Source: Oxalobacter sp. (GTDB lineage: Bacteria > Pseudomonadota > Gammaproteobacteria > Burkholderiales > Burkholderiaceae_D). Taken from it: 64,000 nucleotides of DNA. Under the pieces are notes generated by a model that saw only the letters and a list, made by a program, of their open reading frames with translations, was not told the origin of the DNA and did no database searches. Both the position numbers and the translations under genes were made by a program. Below, piece by piece: positions 40,338 to 49,127 of this stretch. Numbering within the stretch: position 1 is the stretch's first letter; each line of letters opens with the position of its first letter. The stretch lies in NCBI GenBank assembly GCA_018384065.1, contig JAHAYL010000056.1, positions 105,315-169,314 on the forward strand. Reading direction: 5' to 3'.

Positions 40338-40664
40338 TCAGATATTTGCATCAATGAATGCCTTCAGCTGGGCACGGCTCATGGCACCGACTTTCTGTGC
40401 AGCCAGGCTGCCGTTCTTGAACAGCAGCAGGGTCGGGATGCCACGGATGCCGAATTTCTGAGGAGTCTGTGGATTTTCATCGACATTCATCTTGGCGACA
40501 ACCAGCCTGCCGGCATATTCAGCCGCAGCAGCATCGACGAGCGGGGACAGCATTTTGCAGGGACCGCACCAGACAGCCCAGAAATCCACCAGGACCGGTT
40601 TGTCAGATTTAAGGACATCCGCCTCAAAAGAAGCATCAGTAATGACTTTGGTATCGTTACTCAT
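40338..40664 (-). CDS. trxA: thioredoxin 1
   Basis: A 108-residue cytoplasmic thioredoxin with the redox motif WCGPC at residues 32-36, preceded by VLVDFWAV, and the cis-proline in [11 protein letters not shown]. It serves as reductant for ribonucleotide reductase and other enzymes. It is upstream of rho on the same strand. The 258 bp behind it, up to the next gene, contain no coding region that I can support. Confidence 0.98.
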   Translation of the reverse strand: MSNDTKVITDASFEADVLKSDKPVLVDFWAVWCGPCKMLSPLVDAAAAEYAGRLVVAKMNVDENPQTPQKFGIRGIPTLLLFKNGSLAAQKVGAMSRAQLKAFIDANI

Positions 40665-40922
40665 AATCGTTCGGAAAACAACAATCGAAAAATGCCATAC
40701 GGAAGATGCGCAAGCACTTCAGGAAATGGCTACAGGAAATCTTGTCTGCCAGGACTGAAAACAATGGCTGTACAAGCCAAAACCGCTTGTTGCAGACAAG
40801 CCGAAGAATCTAGGACGTATTCTAATCAAAAAACAGCGTTCCGTGGGAGGTTTTCCTGTAATTTTCAGCTTATTTTTCTCACAATCCGTTGAAAATCTCC
40901 CTTGGATGCTGGAAAAGCATCC

Positions 40923-41381
40923 TTACGGCAGGTGTATCGCATAAACTGCTTTCCTTTTTCCCTTGACTGAGACTTCCAGCATACCATCCGCGTGCTTTTC
41001 CAAAGACCAGTCACATTCGGGATGATGGTCCTTCCCTTCCAGCCAATTGGCATAGGTGAGGACAGCGATGTCAATCCCGGTGTCTCCCTTCAGGAAGCTG
41101 TAGCTCCAGAAATGGCAGGAAGGATACCGGACCATCTGGAAAGAGCCTCCCTTGATTTCAAAATCAGGTCTGCCTTCCCCGATGCCCTTGGGTTTGTTCC
41201 ATGCCTGATAGGTGCAGTCTTCCGCGTAGTCGCTATGGCCGTTATTGTCATTGCAGGTGATATGGATGCTGTGTTTTGATGTATGGAGCCCGAGCCGTTT
41301 TGGACCGGTCTCGGCCTGGGTCTGGGTGGAAAAAGCAAGCAGTCCCATCATCATGGCAAATGTGGCGGATGTCCTTTTCAT
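40923..41381 (-). CDS. exported protein of unknown function
   Basis: A 152-residue protein with an N-terminal signal peptide (MKRTSATFAMMMGLLAFSTQ, probable cleavage after TQA at about 23). The mature part has four cysteines (HITCND, EDCTYQ, PSCHFW, PECDWS), suited to two disulfides in the periplasm, and several aromatic residues. I recognise no family. It is read divergently from the nuclease gene with 91 bp between, so the two could share regulation. A stem GGATGC/GCATCC lies directly past its stop codon. Confidence 0.65.
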   Translation of the reverse strand: MKRTSATFAMMMGLLAFSTQTQAETGPKRLGLHTSKHSIHITCNDNNGHSDYAEDCTYQAWNKPKGIGEGRPDFEIKGGSFQMVRYPSCHFWSYSFLKGDTGIDIAVLTYANWLEGKDHHPECDWSLEKHADGMLEVSVKGKRKAVYAIHLP

Positions 41382-41443
41382 GGGAGAAGTCCCTTCCAGT
41401 AAGTTTCCTGATTCGGACTGATTCTATCAGAACAGCTGCTGAC

Positions 41444-41452
41444 TGTTATACT
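41444..41452 (+). promoter_or_regulatory. extended -10 promoter of the nuclease gene
   Basis: TGTTATACT is an extended -10 element (TGn plus TATACT). It lies 20 bp before the ATG with AGGAGG between. The surrounding 11-mer ACTGTTATACT recurs exactly upstream of the second adhesin (62081-62091). Confidence 0.5.
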
Positions 41453-41472
41453 GTACTGGACAAGGAGGTCTG

Positions 41473-42291
41473 ATGGGAAACGGGTTTGTTCTGATACTAT
41501 CACTGGCGGTCTTGACGGGGTGTACACTTTCCAGTGTTGCACCGGACCAGCCATTGTCCCAGTCTGAGATTGCCGATTTGGTGGAAAAACAGGCACCGGC
41601 ACCAGCTGGGGTGCCATATGCCACCATCAACAGGAACCGGCCTTTCTTCACCCGGGAAGAGATTGGTTATGCCCGCCGCCATGCCTTTGAACGGTATTCC
41701 CGGTTGGACCATCTGGCGCGCTGTGGGACAGCTTCTGCCAGGATCGGCCATGAGGTGATGCCAACCGGACGCCGGGGCGCCATCGGGATGGTCAGGCCAT
41801 CCGGTTGGCAGGTTGCCCGGTATGACCATGTGGAAGGGCGCTATCTTTACAACCGCTGCCATCTGATTGGATACCAGCTGGCAGGGGAGAATGCGAATCC
41901 CCTGAACCTGATCACCTGCACGCGGTATATGAATACGAAGGGTATGCTGCCGTTCGAGAACCAGGTGGCGGATTATGTCCGGGAAACCGGCAACCATGTC
42001 CTGTACCGGGTGACACCGGTTTTCAGGGAAAGCGACCTGGTGGCAAGGGGCGCCCTGATGGAGGCATGGAGCCTTGAGGATGAGGGGAAAGTCCATTTCA
42101 ATGTCTTTACCTACAACATCCAGCCGGGTGTTGCCATCAACTATGCGGATGGTTCCAGCCATGCAGCAGGTGATGCTGCTTCGGATGATGCAGAGGCTAT
42201 CCGTAAATCGATTGAACGGCATCGCCGCAAGGCTGCCAGGAAAAAGTATCAGGATAAGATGATGCCCGCGGATTGGCGCGGGCATCAATAG
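41473..42291 (+). CDS. lipoprotein DNA/RNA non-specific endonuclease (DNA-entry nuclease-like)
   Basis: A 272-residue beta-beta-alpha metal nuclease. The catalytic stretch is YLYNRCHLIGYQLAGENANP (near residue 127; the His is the general base and the Asn of ENAN the metal ligand), followed by NLITCTRYMNTKGMLPFE. This form is best known in DNA-entry nucleases of gut Firmicutes, which hints at transfer. The N-terminus is a lipoprotein signal with lipobox LTGC (Cys 17), so it should be anchored in the envelope. Roles might be nutrient DNA use or uptake. Translation is favoured by AGGAGG. The C-terminal 60 residues are Lys/Arg-rich. It converges on the efflux operon. Confidence 0.88.
   Translation: MGNGFVLILSLAVLTGCTLSSVAPDQPLSQSEIADLVEKQAPAPAGVPYATINRNRPFFTREEIGYARRHAFERYSRLDHLARCGTASARIGHEVMPTGRRGAIGMVRPSGWQVARYDHVEGRYLYNRCHLIGYQLAGENANPLNLITCTRYMNTKGMLPFENQVADYVRETGNHVLYRVTPVFRESDLVARGALMEAWSLEDEGKVHFNVFTYNIQPGVAINYADGSSHAAGDAASDDAEAIRKSIERHRRKAARKKYQDKMMPADWRGHQ
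42261..42286. terminator. GC-rich hairpin at the nuclease 3' end
   Basis: GATGCCCGCG (42261-42270) and its complement (42277-42286) form a perfect 10-bp stem overlapping the last codons of the nuclease gene. There is no T-run, so it may act for both convergent genes as an RNA 3' stabiliser rather than an intrinsic terminator. Confidence 0.4.
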
Positions 42292-42317
42292 GGACTGTCA
42301 GGTGGGAAGGACAGCCA

Positions 42318-43730
42318 TCAGGGGTTCAGCTTGACTGGGTCAGGCTGGTAATAACCGCCACCCAGTGAACGGTAGAGTTCGACGGCGTTGACCATGCGGA
42401 GCAGCCGGACATCGACCAGGGACTGTTCTGCTGCAAACTGTTGCCGTTGTGCATCCAAGACCTCAAGGGAGCCGGCAATCCCATTGGCAAAGCGCGCCTT
42501 CGCCAGACGGTGGCGGTCCGTCTCTGCATTCAGCACACCCTCCTGGGCCTTGACCTGTTCATTCAGCCATTCCCTGGCTGCCAGGGCATCGGCGACTTCC
42601 CGGAAAGCAACCTGGATGGATTTTTCATATTCAGCGACAGCGATGTTTTTGCGTGCTTCAGTCAGGTCCAGGTTGGCGATGTTCCTGCCGGTATCAAAGA
42701 TTGGCAGCGTCATCTGTGGTGTGAAGATCCATGCCCCGGAATGCGGGTCAAACAGATTGGAAAAGGAAGGGCTCATCGTGCCGGCAAAGCCTGTCAATGT
42801 GAACCGGGGGAAGAAGGCGGCACGGGCGGCACCGATATCGGCGTTGGCGGCTTTCAGCAACTGTTCATGCTGACGGATGTCCGGCCGTTTTTCCAGCAGT
42901 TCAGATGGCAACCCTTCAGGGATATCCATCATCAGGTCAGATTCCGAAAGCTTGTGGGCGGGCGGCAGGTTGGCAGGCATTTTCCCACCGACCAGGACAA
43001 CCAGTGCATTGACAGTCTTGGCATGTTCCCTTTGCAGGCTGGTCAGGGTGACCCGTGCGGAATGCACCAGGGTCTCACATTCCCGCAGCAGGATGGCGGA
43101 AGAAATGCCGACCTCGTACCGTTTCCTGGTCAGTTCCAGGGTATACAGGTAAGACTGGTAAGACTTGTTGGCGAGTTCAATCTGTTCAGCCTGTGCCCGT
43201 TCTGTCAGGTAAGTTTTTGCAACTTCTGAAACCAGGCTGATATAGGCAGAACGCTGGGCTTCTTCTGTCGCCAGGTAGCGTGCCAGGGCGGCATCGGTCA
43301 GGCTTTTGACCCTGCCGAAAAAATCCAGTTCAAAGGCGGAAATGCCGACACCGACCTGATGGGTGCCACCTGTCACCATACCCGGTGCGCCATTCGACAG
43401 GGTACGGGTACGGGTTGAGCTGCCTTCGATATCAACTGTCGGCAGCCTGTCAGCCCATTGGATGTCATACATCGCACGGGCTTCCTCAATTCGCAGGGCG
43501 GCGACACGCAGGTCACGGTTGTTCTCGATTGCAGCGGCAATCAGTGCTTTCAGGCGCTGATCCCGGAAAAATTCTTCCCAGCCAATCCTGTTGGCGGCAG
43601 AAGGTGTTTCAGTGCCACCGGTTGGATACAGGCTTTCAACCGGTGCTTCAGGCCTTTCATAAGTTGGTGCCATGCTGCAGCCTGCCAGTATCCCAGCAGT
43701 CAGCAGTACCAATGAGCATTTCTTAAGCAT
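42318..43730 (-). CDS. outer membrane efflux lipoprotein (NodT/OprM family)
   Basis: The outer-membrane channel of the tripartite pump. The ATG at 43730 gives 470 residues with a lipoprotein signal (lipobox LAGC, Cys 18). It has the duplicated OEP repeats of NodT/OprM/CusC proteins, including LRVAALRIEEARAMYDIQWA, the membrane segment near VGVGISAFELDFFGRVKSL, and GIAGSLEVLDAQRQ. Its start overlaps the pump gene's stop by 8 bp (ATGCTTAA), ensuring coupled translation. Confidence 0.92.
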   Translation of the reverse strand: MLKKCSLVLLTAGILAGCSMAPTYERPEAPVESLYPTGGTETPSAANRIGWEEFFRDQRLKALIAAAIENNRDLRVAALRIEEARAMYDIQWADRLPTVDIEGSSTRTRTLSNGAPGMVTGGTHQVGVGISAFELDFFGRVKSLTDAALARYLATEEAQRSAYISLVSEVAKTYLTERAQAEQIELANKSYQSYLYTLELTRKRYEVGISSAILLRECETLVHSARVTLTSLQREHAKTVNALVVLVGGKMPANLPPAHKLSESDLMMDIPEGLPSELLEKRPDIRQHEQLLKAANADIGAARAAFFPRFTLTGFAGTMSPSFSNLFDPHSGAWIFTPQMTLPIFDTGRNIANLDLTEARKNIAVAEYEKSIQVAFREVADALAAREWLNEQVKAQEGVLNAETDRHRLAKARFANGIAGSLEVLDAQRQQFAAEQSLVDVRLLRMVNAVELYRSLGGGYYQPDPVKLNP

Positions 43731-46700
43731 TGTCCCCGTCCTTTTCCTTCTTACGTTTCCAAGCACCGAGAATATCTTTCCAAGACCGTCTGGTTTCCTG
43801 CGGAGCCGTATTGCTGTCAGGCATATCCTGAGCGCTGTCAGGGGCTGGGCCATCTGCAGGCTGTGGTTTCCTGCGGTTGACAATAGAACGGACCACTACA
43901 TAGAACACAGGAACAAGGTAGATTGCCAGGACGGTCGCAGAAATCATGCCGAACAGAACCCCGGTACCGATTGCCTGCTGGGAGGCAGCACCGGCTCCGT
44001 GGGCGATTGCCAATGGCACAACCCCGAGGATAAAGGCAAATGAGGTCATCAGGATCGGACGGAAACGCAGCCTGACTGCTTCCATCGTCGCTTCGAGTAC
44101 ACTCATGCCTTTTTCTTCAAGGTCCTTGGCGAATTCCACAATCAGGATGGCGTTCTTGGCTGACAGGCCGATAGTCGCAATCAGGCCGACCTTGAAGAAG
44201 ATGTCATTCGGCATACCACGCAGATAGACACCGATCAATGCGCCAATGACACCCAACGGGACAACCAGCAGGACAGCAACCGGTATTGAGGTGCTTTCAT
44301 ACAGTGCTGCCAGGCAGAGAAAGACCGCCAGGATGGACAGCGCATACAGCAACGGTGCCTGTGAACCGGATTTCTGTTCTTCCAATGAGGTGCCGGTCCA
44401 TTCATAACCGAAACCCGGTGGCAGCTGTTTCATCAGGTTGACCATCTCATTCATTGCATCACCGGAACTGTAGCCGTCAGCCGGTGTCCCGACAAGGCGC
44501 ATCGATGGATAGCCGTTGTAGCGGATCAGCTGGATAGGACCTTTTTCCCATTTGGTTGTGCAGAATGAAGACAACGGTACCATTGTGCCGGAGGCACTCT
44601 TGACAAACAGCCGGCCGAAGTCTTCCTGGTCCACACGCTTGTCTGCATCCAACTGGACAATCACGCGCTGCTGGCGGCCTTTGCTGTCAAAGTCATTGAC
44701 GTAGCTTGAACCGAAGGCTGTGGAGAGCGAGGCATTGATGTCTGCAAAGGAAACACCCAATGCATTCGCTTTCTCACGGTCGATTTCCAGTTTCAGCTGC
44801 GGTGCATTTTCCATCCCATCAAAACGGATGGTCTTGATGACGGGGCTTTCATTTGCCAGCCGCATCAGCTCATCCCGGGCGGCGACCAGCTTTTCATTGC
44901 CTTGGCTGGAACGGTCCTGCAGGCGGAAGTCAAAACCGGTTTCGTTACCCAGTTCCCGGATGGGCGGTGGGCTCAAGGGGAAGACCAGTGCATCCCGGAT
45001 CTGTGAGAAGCGGGCAAAAGCCCTGCCGACAATGGCTGAGACCGAGTCGTCAGATCCCCGTTCATCGAAGTCTTTCAATGTCACAAACGCCAGGCCACCA
45101 TTCTGCCCGCTGCCGGAAAAGCTGATGCCGTAAACCCCAACCGTATTCAGGACACCTGGTTCATTCATGAACTGGTCTTCAACCTGCTTGAGCACCTCGA
45201 TGGTCCGCTGTTGGGTCGCACCGGCAGGCAGCTGGACGTTCGCATAGAGGTAACCCTGGTCTTCATTCGGCAGGAAAGAAGTCGGCAGTTTCCAGAACAT
45301 GAATCCCATGCAGACAACAATCGCACCGTAGATGACGATATAGCGCTTGATCCGGGACAGGACCTTGCCGACCTGGGAACTGTAAGCATTGGTCATGATG
45401 CTGAATTTGCGGTTGAACCAGCCGAAGAACCCTTTCTTTTCACTGTGCGCCTTTGGATCGACGGGTTTCAGGATGGTCGCACATAGGGCAGGTGTCAGGG
45501 ACAATGCCAGGAAAGCGGAGAACACCATTGAGGAGACCATCGTGATGGAGAACTGGCGGTAGATGTTCCCGACAGAACCGCTGAAGAACGCCATTGGGAT
45601 GAATACTGCTGTCAGGACCGTGGAGATACCGATGATGGCTCCGGTAATCTGGTCCATCGCCTTGCGGGTGGCTTCCTTGGGCGGGAGACCTTCCTCTGCC
45701 ATGATGCGTTCCACGTTCTCAACCACCACAATCGCATCGTCAATCAGGATCCCGATGGAAAGCACCATGCCGAACATCGTCAGCATATTGATGGAGAAAC
45801 CGAAGGCTTTCATCACCGCCAATGTCCCCATCAATGCGATTGGCACAACAATCGTCGGGATGATGGTGTAACGGAAGTTCTGCAGGAACAGGAACATGAT
45901 GACGAAGACAAGCAGCACACCTTCAAACAGTGTCTTCACCACTTCATGGATTGAGGCGGAGACGAATACCGAGGTATCGTTTGCGATGACGTAATCAACA
46001 CCTTTCGGGAAATACTGTTTCAGCTCCTCCATCTTCTCGCGGATCAGCCGCATGGTTTCCATCGTGTTCGCCGTGGCGGAAGGCAGCACGCCGAAACCGC
46101 TGACAGGCTTCCCATCCAGGCGGGCGAACTTGTCATAGGATTGCCCACCGAGTTCAACCCTGCCGACATCCTTGATACGGACCGTGGAGCCATCGGTGTT
46201 GGCACGGAGGATGATGTTCTCGAATTCTTCCTTTGTCTGCAGCTGGCCATGGACATTCACGTTGGCAGTGAAGGTTTCCATACCGGTGTTCGGTGGGTTT
46301 GCGATGGCGCCAGGTGTGACCACAATGTTCTGGTTCCGGATGGCAGTGGCAACATCAGAAGCTGTCAGGTGGAAACCGGTCAGCTTGACAGGGTCAAGCC
46401 AGATGCGCATCGCCTTTTCTGAACCGAACACCATGGCGTCACCGACACCTGGCAGACGCTTGATTTCATACAGCACATTGCGGTAGGTCAGGTCACCCAG
46501 GTCAATGGCACCCAACGATCCGTCTGTCGAAGTCAGCTGGACAATCGCCATATAGTTCCGTCGGGATTTGTTGATGTTGATCCCCTGCTGGTTGACGGCA
46601 TTCGGCAGTCGGGATTCAACACGTTTCAGACGGTTCAGCACGTCAACCGATGCGAGTTCAACGTCGGTTTCAGGCGTGAAGGACAGGGTGATCTTGCCGG

Positions 46701-46956
46701 AACCACTGGCGGATTCCGATTCAAAGTAGTACAGCCCGGTTGCCCCGTTCATTTCCTGTTCAATAATCTGGATGACACTGTCTTCAACCGTCTGGGCGGT
46801 TGCGCCAGGGTAGGTGACCGACAGCGTGACCTGTGGCGGCGCGACATTCGGATACTGCGCAACAGGCAGGTTGAACATGGACAGGACACCGCCCAAGGTA
46901 ATGAAAATCGCAATCACCCATGCGAAGATTGGACGGTCAATGAAGAATCTAGCCAT
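43723..46956 (-). CDS. RND multidrug efflux pump, AcrB/MexB type (HAE1)
   Basis: A 1077-residue inner-membrane proton antiporter. The N-terminus MARFFIDRPIFAWVIAIFI is typical of HAE1 pumps; the proton-relay aspartates are in GILIDDAIVVVENVER near residue 407; two large periplasmic loops and 12 helices are evident. The late region GLSAKNAILIVEFAKDLEEKG holds the second relay lysine. The C-terminal 45 residues are charged and low in complexity. It pairs with the adaptor 26 bp upstream and the channel downstream. Drug range cannot be predicted; amphiphilic drugs, bile salts or detergents are usual. Confidence 0.96.
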   Translation of the reverse strand: MARFFIDRPIFAWVIAIFITLGGVLSMFNLPVAQYPNVAPPQVTLSVTYPGATAQTVEDSVIQIIEQEMNGATGLYYFESESASGSGKITLSFTPETDVELASVDVLNRLKRVESRLPNAVNQQGININKSRRNYMAIVQLTSTDGSLGAIDLGDLTYRNVLYEIKRLPGVGDAMVFGSEKAMRIWLDPVKLTGFHLTASDVATAIRNQNIVVTPGAIANPPNTGMETFTANVNVHGQLQTKEEFENIILRANTDGSTVRIKDVGRVELGGQSYDKFARLDGKPVSGFGVLPSATANTMETMRLIREKMEELKQYFPKGVDYVIANDTSVFVSASIHEVVKTLFEGVLLVFVIMFLFLQNFRYTIIPTIVVPIALMGTLAVMKAFGFSINMLTMFGMVLSIGILIDDAIVVVENVERIMAEEGLPPKEATRKAMDQITGAIIGISTVLTAVFIPMAFFSGSVGNIYRQFSITMVSSMVFSAFLALSLTPALCATILKPVDPKAHSEKKGFFGWFNRKFSIMTNAYSSQVGKVLSRIKRYIVIYGAIVVCMGFMFWKLPTSFLPNEDQGYLYANVQLPAGATQQRTIEVLKQVEDQFMNEPGVLNTVGVYGISFSGSGQNGGLAFVTLKDFDERGSDDSVSAIVGRAFARFSQIRDALVFPLSPPPIRELGNETGFDFRLQDRSSQGNEKLVAARDELMRLANESPVIKTIRFDGMENAPQLKLEIDREKANALGVSFADINASLSTAFGSSYVNDFDSKGRQQRVIVQLDADKRVDQEDFGRLFVKSASGTMVPLSSFCTTKWEKGPIQLIRYNGYPSMRLVGTPADGYSSGDAMNEMVNLMKQLPPGFGYEWTGTSLEEQKSGSQAPLLYALSILAVFLCLAALYESTSIPVAVLLVVPLGVIGALIGVYLRGMPNDIFFKVGLIATIGLSAKNAILIVEFAKDLEEKGMSVLEATMEAVRLRFRPILMTSFAFILGVVPLAIAHGAGAASQQAIGTGVLFGMISATVLAIYLVPVFYVVVRSIVNRRKPQPADGPAPDSAQDMPDSNTAPQETRRSWKDILGAWKRKKEKDGDNA

Positions 46957-46982
46957 AAAAGGGGGTCCTCGTTGTTTTCCGG

Positions 46983-48209
46983 TCAGTTTGCTGAGGCGGC
47001 TGGTTGCTGTTTCCCGTCGGTCTTTTCTGTTTTTTCAATAGGGGCAACCCCCTGGACCTGGTCAGGGGTTTCTTTTTTCTCAGGATCCTGCCAGGGAACT
47101 GCTTTCACCTGGGCACCCGGCCTGACTTTCTGAAGACCCTCGACAATCACCCGGTCACCGGGTTCAAGCCCTTCCTTGACGATGAAGCGGGTACCGGCGA
47201 TGGCACCGGTGACAATCTTGCGGGTTTCAACCTTGTCTTCATTGTTCAGTACCATGACAGAATCCCCGTCGGTGGCATGGAGCACCGCCTGTTGTGGAAC
47301 GGTGATGGCATTTTCGTTGACAGCCTGTTCCAGTTTTGCACGGACAAACATACCGGGCAGCAGCAGCCCTTTCGGATTCGGGAACAACGCACGGATTGAG
47401 ACTTCACCAGTCGTCGGGTCAACCGTAATGTCTGAGAACAGCAACGAACCTTTTTCAGTATATTCTGTGCCGTCTTCCAGTTTCATGGTCACAGGGATGC
47501 TGTCACTGGCGTTTTTCAGGGTGCCGTTCAGCATTTCCTGGCGCAGTTTCATCAAGTCAGCGCTGGACTGCGTCAGGTTCAGGTACATCGGGTCGATCTG
47601 CTGGACTGTGGCAAGCAGGGTCGGTTCATTCTGTCCGACCAGTGCCCCTTCTGTGACCAGAGCCCTACCGATACGGCCGGTGATGGGGGAAAGGACATTC
47701 GCATATTCCAGGTTCAGGCGTGCCTTGGAAAGGGCTGCACGTGCTGCCTGGACGTCGGCTGCTGCCTGTTTTGCAGCAGCAACCGCATCGTCGTATTCCT
47801 GTTTGCTGATGGCATTGATGCTGACCAGCGGTTTATAACGTTTCAGTTTCAGGTCAACCTGGGTCTTGTTGGCTTCTGCATGGTTCAAGGTTGCCTGTGC
47901 GCTCTGGACAGATGCCTGATAGTCACGTGGGTCGATGCGGAACAGGACCTGTCCTTTCTTTACAATGGCGCCTTCCTCGAAGCAGCGTTTCAGGACAACC
48001 CCTGGGACACGGGCACGGATATCTGCAGTACGGAAGGATTCCAGGCGGCCTGGCAGTTCGTTCTGGATAGCCAGGCGCTCAGAACCGATGACAATATAGG
48101 AAACCTCAGGCATCTGGGCTGGTGCCTGGGGTTTCTGTCCACAGGCGGCCAAAGTGACTGTGGCTGCCAGGACAACACCCACACCCTTGAAACAGGAATA
48201 AACGTTCAT
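46983..48209 (-). CDS. RND efflux periplasmic adaptor (AcrA/MexA type)
   Basis: A 408-residue membrane-fusion lipoprotein (lipobox LAAC, Cys 23). The lipoyl domain is seen in PGVVLKRCFEEGAIVKKGQVLFRIDPRDYQA, the alpha-hairpin in QATLNHAEANKTQVDLKLKR, and the beta-barrel in NPKGLLLPGMFVRAKLEQ. It is the first gene of the pump operon, reading away from the tetR gene, with the likely promoter overlapping a palindromic operator. The C-terminal 30 residues are polar and low in complexity. Confidence 0.95.
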   Translation of the reverse strand: MNVYSCFKGVGVVLAATVTLAACGQKPQAPAQMPEVSYIVIGSERLAIQNELPGRLESFRTADIRARVPGVVLKRCFEEGAIVKKGQVLFRIDPRDYQASVQSAQATLNHAEANKTQVDLKLKRYKPLVSINAISKQEYDDAVAAAKQAAADVQAARAALSKARLNLEYANVLSPITGRIGRALVTEGALVGQNEPTLLATVQQIDPMYLNLTQSSADLMKLRQEMLNGTLKNASDSIPVTMKLEDGTEYTEKGSLLFSDITVDPTTGEVSIRALFPNPKGLLLPGMFVRAKLEQAVNENAITVPQQAVLHATDGDSVMVLNNEDKVETRKIVTGAIAGTRFIVKEGLEPGDRVIVEGLQKVRPGAQVKAVPWQDPEKKETPDQVQGVAPIEKTEKTDGKQQPAASAN

Positions 48210-48308
48210 GCGCAGAATCCGGAAAAAGCCTTTCCTCCAGGCATTGACTGCATAAAAAACATCAAAATCAAACAGTTATGGTCTGGTAAGGCGGTTGCAA
48301 TGTCAAAA

Positions 48309-48330
48309 ACATACAATCATGTGTGTATGT
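48309..48330. promoter_or_regulatory. palindromic operator between tetR and the efflux operon
   Basis: ACATACA (48309-48315) and TGTATGT (48324-48330) form a 22-bp palindrome with a CATG centre. It resembles the AcrR/TtgR-type operators that control acrAB-like operons and lies midway in the 186-bp divergent gap, so the adjacent TetR protein is the probable binder. Confidence 0.7.
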
Positions 48331-48395
48331 AAGTGTCTGATTATCTGATAAACTAAGGTTTCCTGCAACAGGAAATCCCCATAGGAACCATCGGA

Positions 48396-49067
48396 ATGGC
48401 ATCAAGATCCAAAGAGAATATCCAGAAGAAAAAAGCAGCGGATACCCGGAACAGTATCCTTGATGCTGCGGAAGATGTTTTCAATGACAGGGGATATTCC
48501 AAGACCAGCCTGAATGAGATTGCCTTGGTTGCCGGGGTCACCCGCGGCGCCATCTACTGGCATTTCAAGAACAAGGAAGACCTTTTCAATGAAATGTGCG
48601 AAAGGGTCAGGACACCGATGCGCGAACAGCTTGAAAAAGCGGTGGCGGATTCAGCGGGAAATCCAATCAGCCAGCTCAGGCGGACCCATGATTACATCAT
48701 GCAGGAAATGGTCAATAATCCGCATTACCGCAAAGTGGTGGAGATACTCCTGCTTAAATGTGAGCATACCAGCGAGGCGACCCATATCCTTCAGAACAAA
48801 CGGGACTGGCGTAATTCCGTGAGTGACCTGCTGCAGACTGCATTGGAGAACGCTAAGCGGCAGGGTGAACTGCCTGAAGACCTGGATGTCGCGATGGCGG
48901 TTGATATGATGTTCTCTTCTTTCTGGGGCATGATCGGCGACTGGCTGGTGTCTCCTGGGCGTTATCAGGATATCCGCCAGCATGCGCGCAGACGCCATAA
49001 AGCCATGTTTGACCTTCTCAGGTTCAGTCCCCATCTGCGGATGAATCCGCCAGAAGGTGTTTTCTGA
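48396..49067 (+). CDS. TetR/AcrR-family repressor of the efflux operon
   Basis: 223 residues. The N-terminal helix-turn-helix is seen in NSILDAAEDVFNDRGYSKTS and continues LNEIALVAGVTRGAIYWHFKNKEDLFNEM, as in AcrR/TtgR/SmeT. The C-terminal ligand domain has the AcrR-type spacing (TSEATHILQNKRDW). Its divergent location 186 bp from the adaptor gene and the palindrome between them suggest that it represses the pump and perhaps itself, released by pump substrates. It converges on tal; a weak hairpin lies between. Confidence 0.93.
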   Translation: MASRSKENIQKKKAADTRNSILDAAEDVFNDRGYSKTSLNEIALVAGVTRGAIYWHFKNKEDLFNEMCERVRTPMREQLEKAVADSAGNPISQLRRTHDYIMQEMVNNPHYRKVVEILLLKCEHTSEATHILQNKRDWRNSVSDLLQTALENAKRQGELPEDLDVAMAVDMMFSSFWGMIGDWLVSPGRYQDIRQHARRRHKAMFDLLRFSPHLRMNPPEGVF

Positions 49068-49082
49068 CAGTCTAAGATGACA

Positions 49083-49111
49083 GGCATCTGCCGCCATAGG
49101 CAACAGATGCC
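49083..49111 (+). terminator. weak terminator after tetR
   Basis: GGCATCTG (49083-49090) pairs with CAGATGCC (49104-49111), then AGCTGTTTTCC. The loop is 13 bases, so efficiency is doubtful. Confidence 0.4.
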
Positions 49112-49127
49112 AGCTGTTTTCCCGGTT

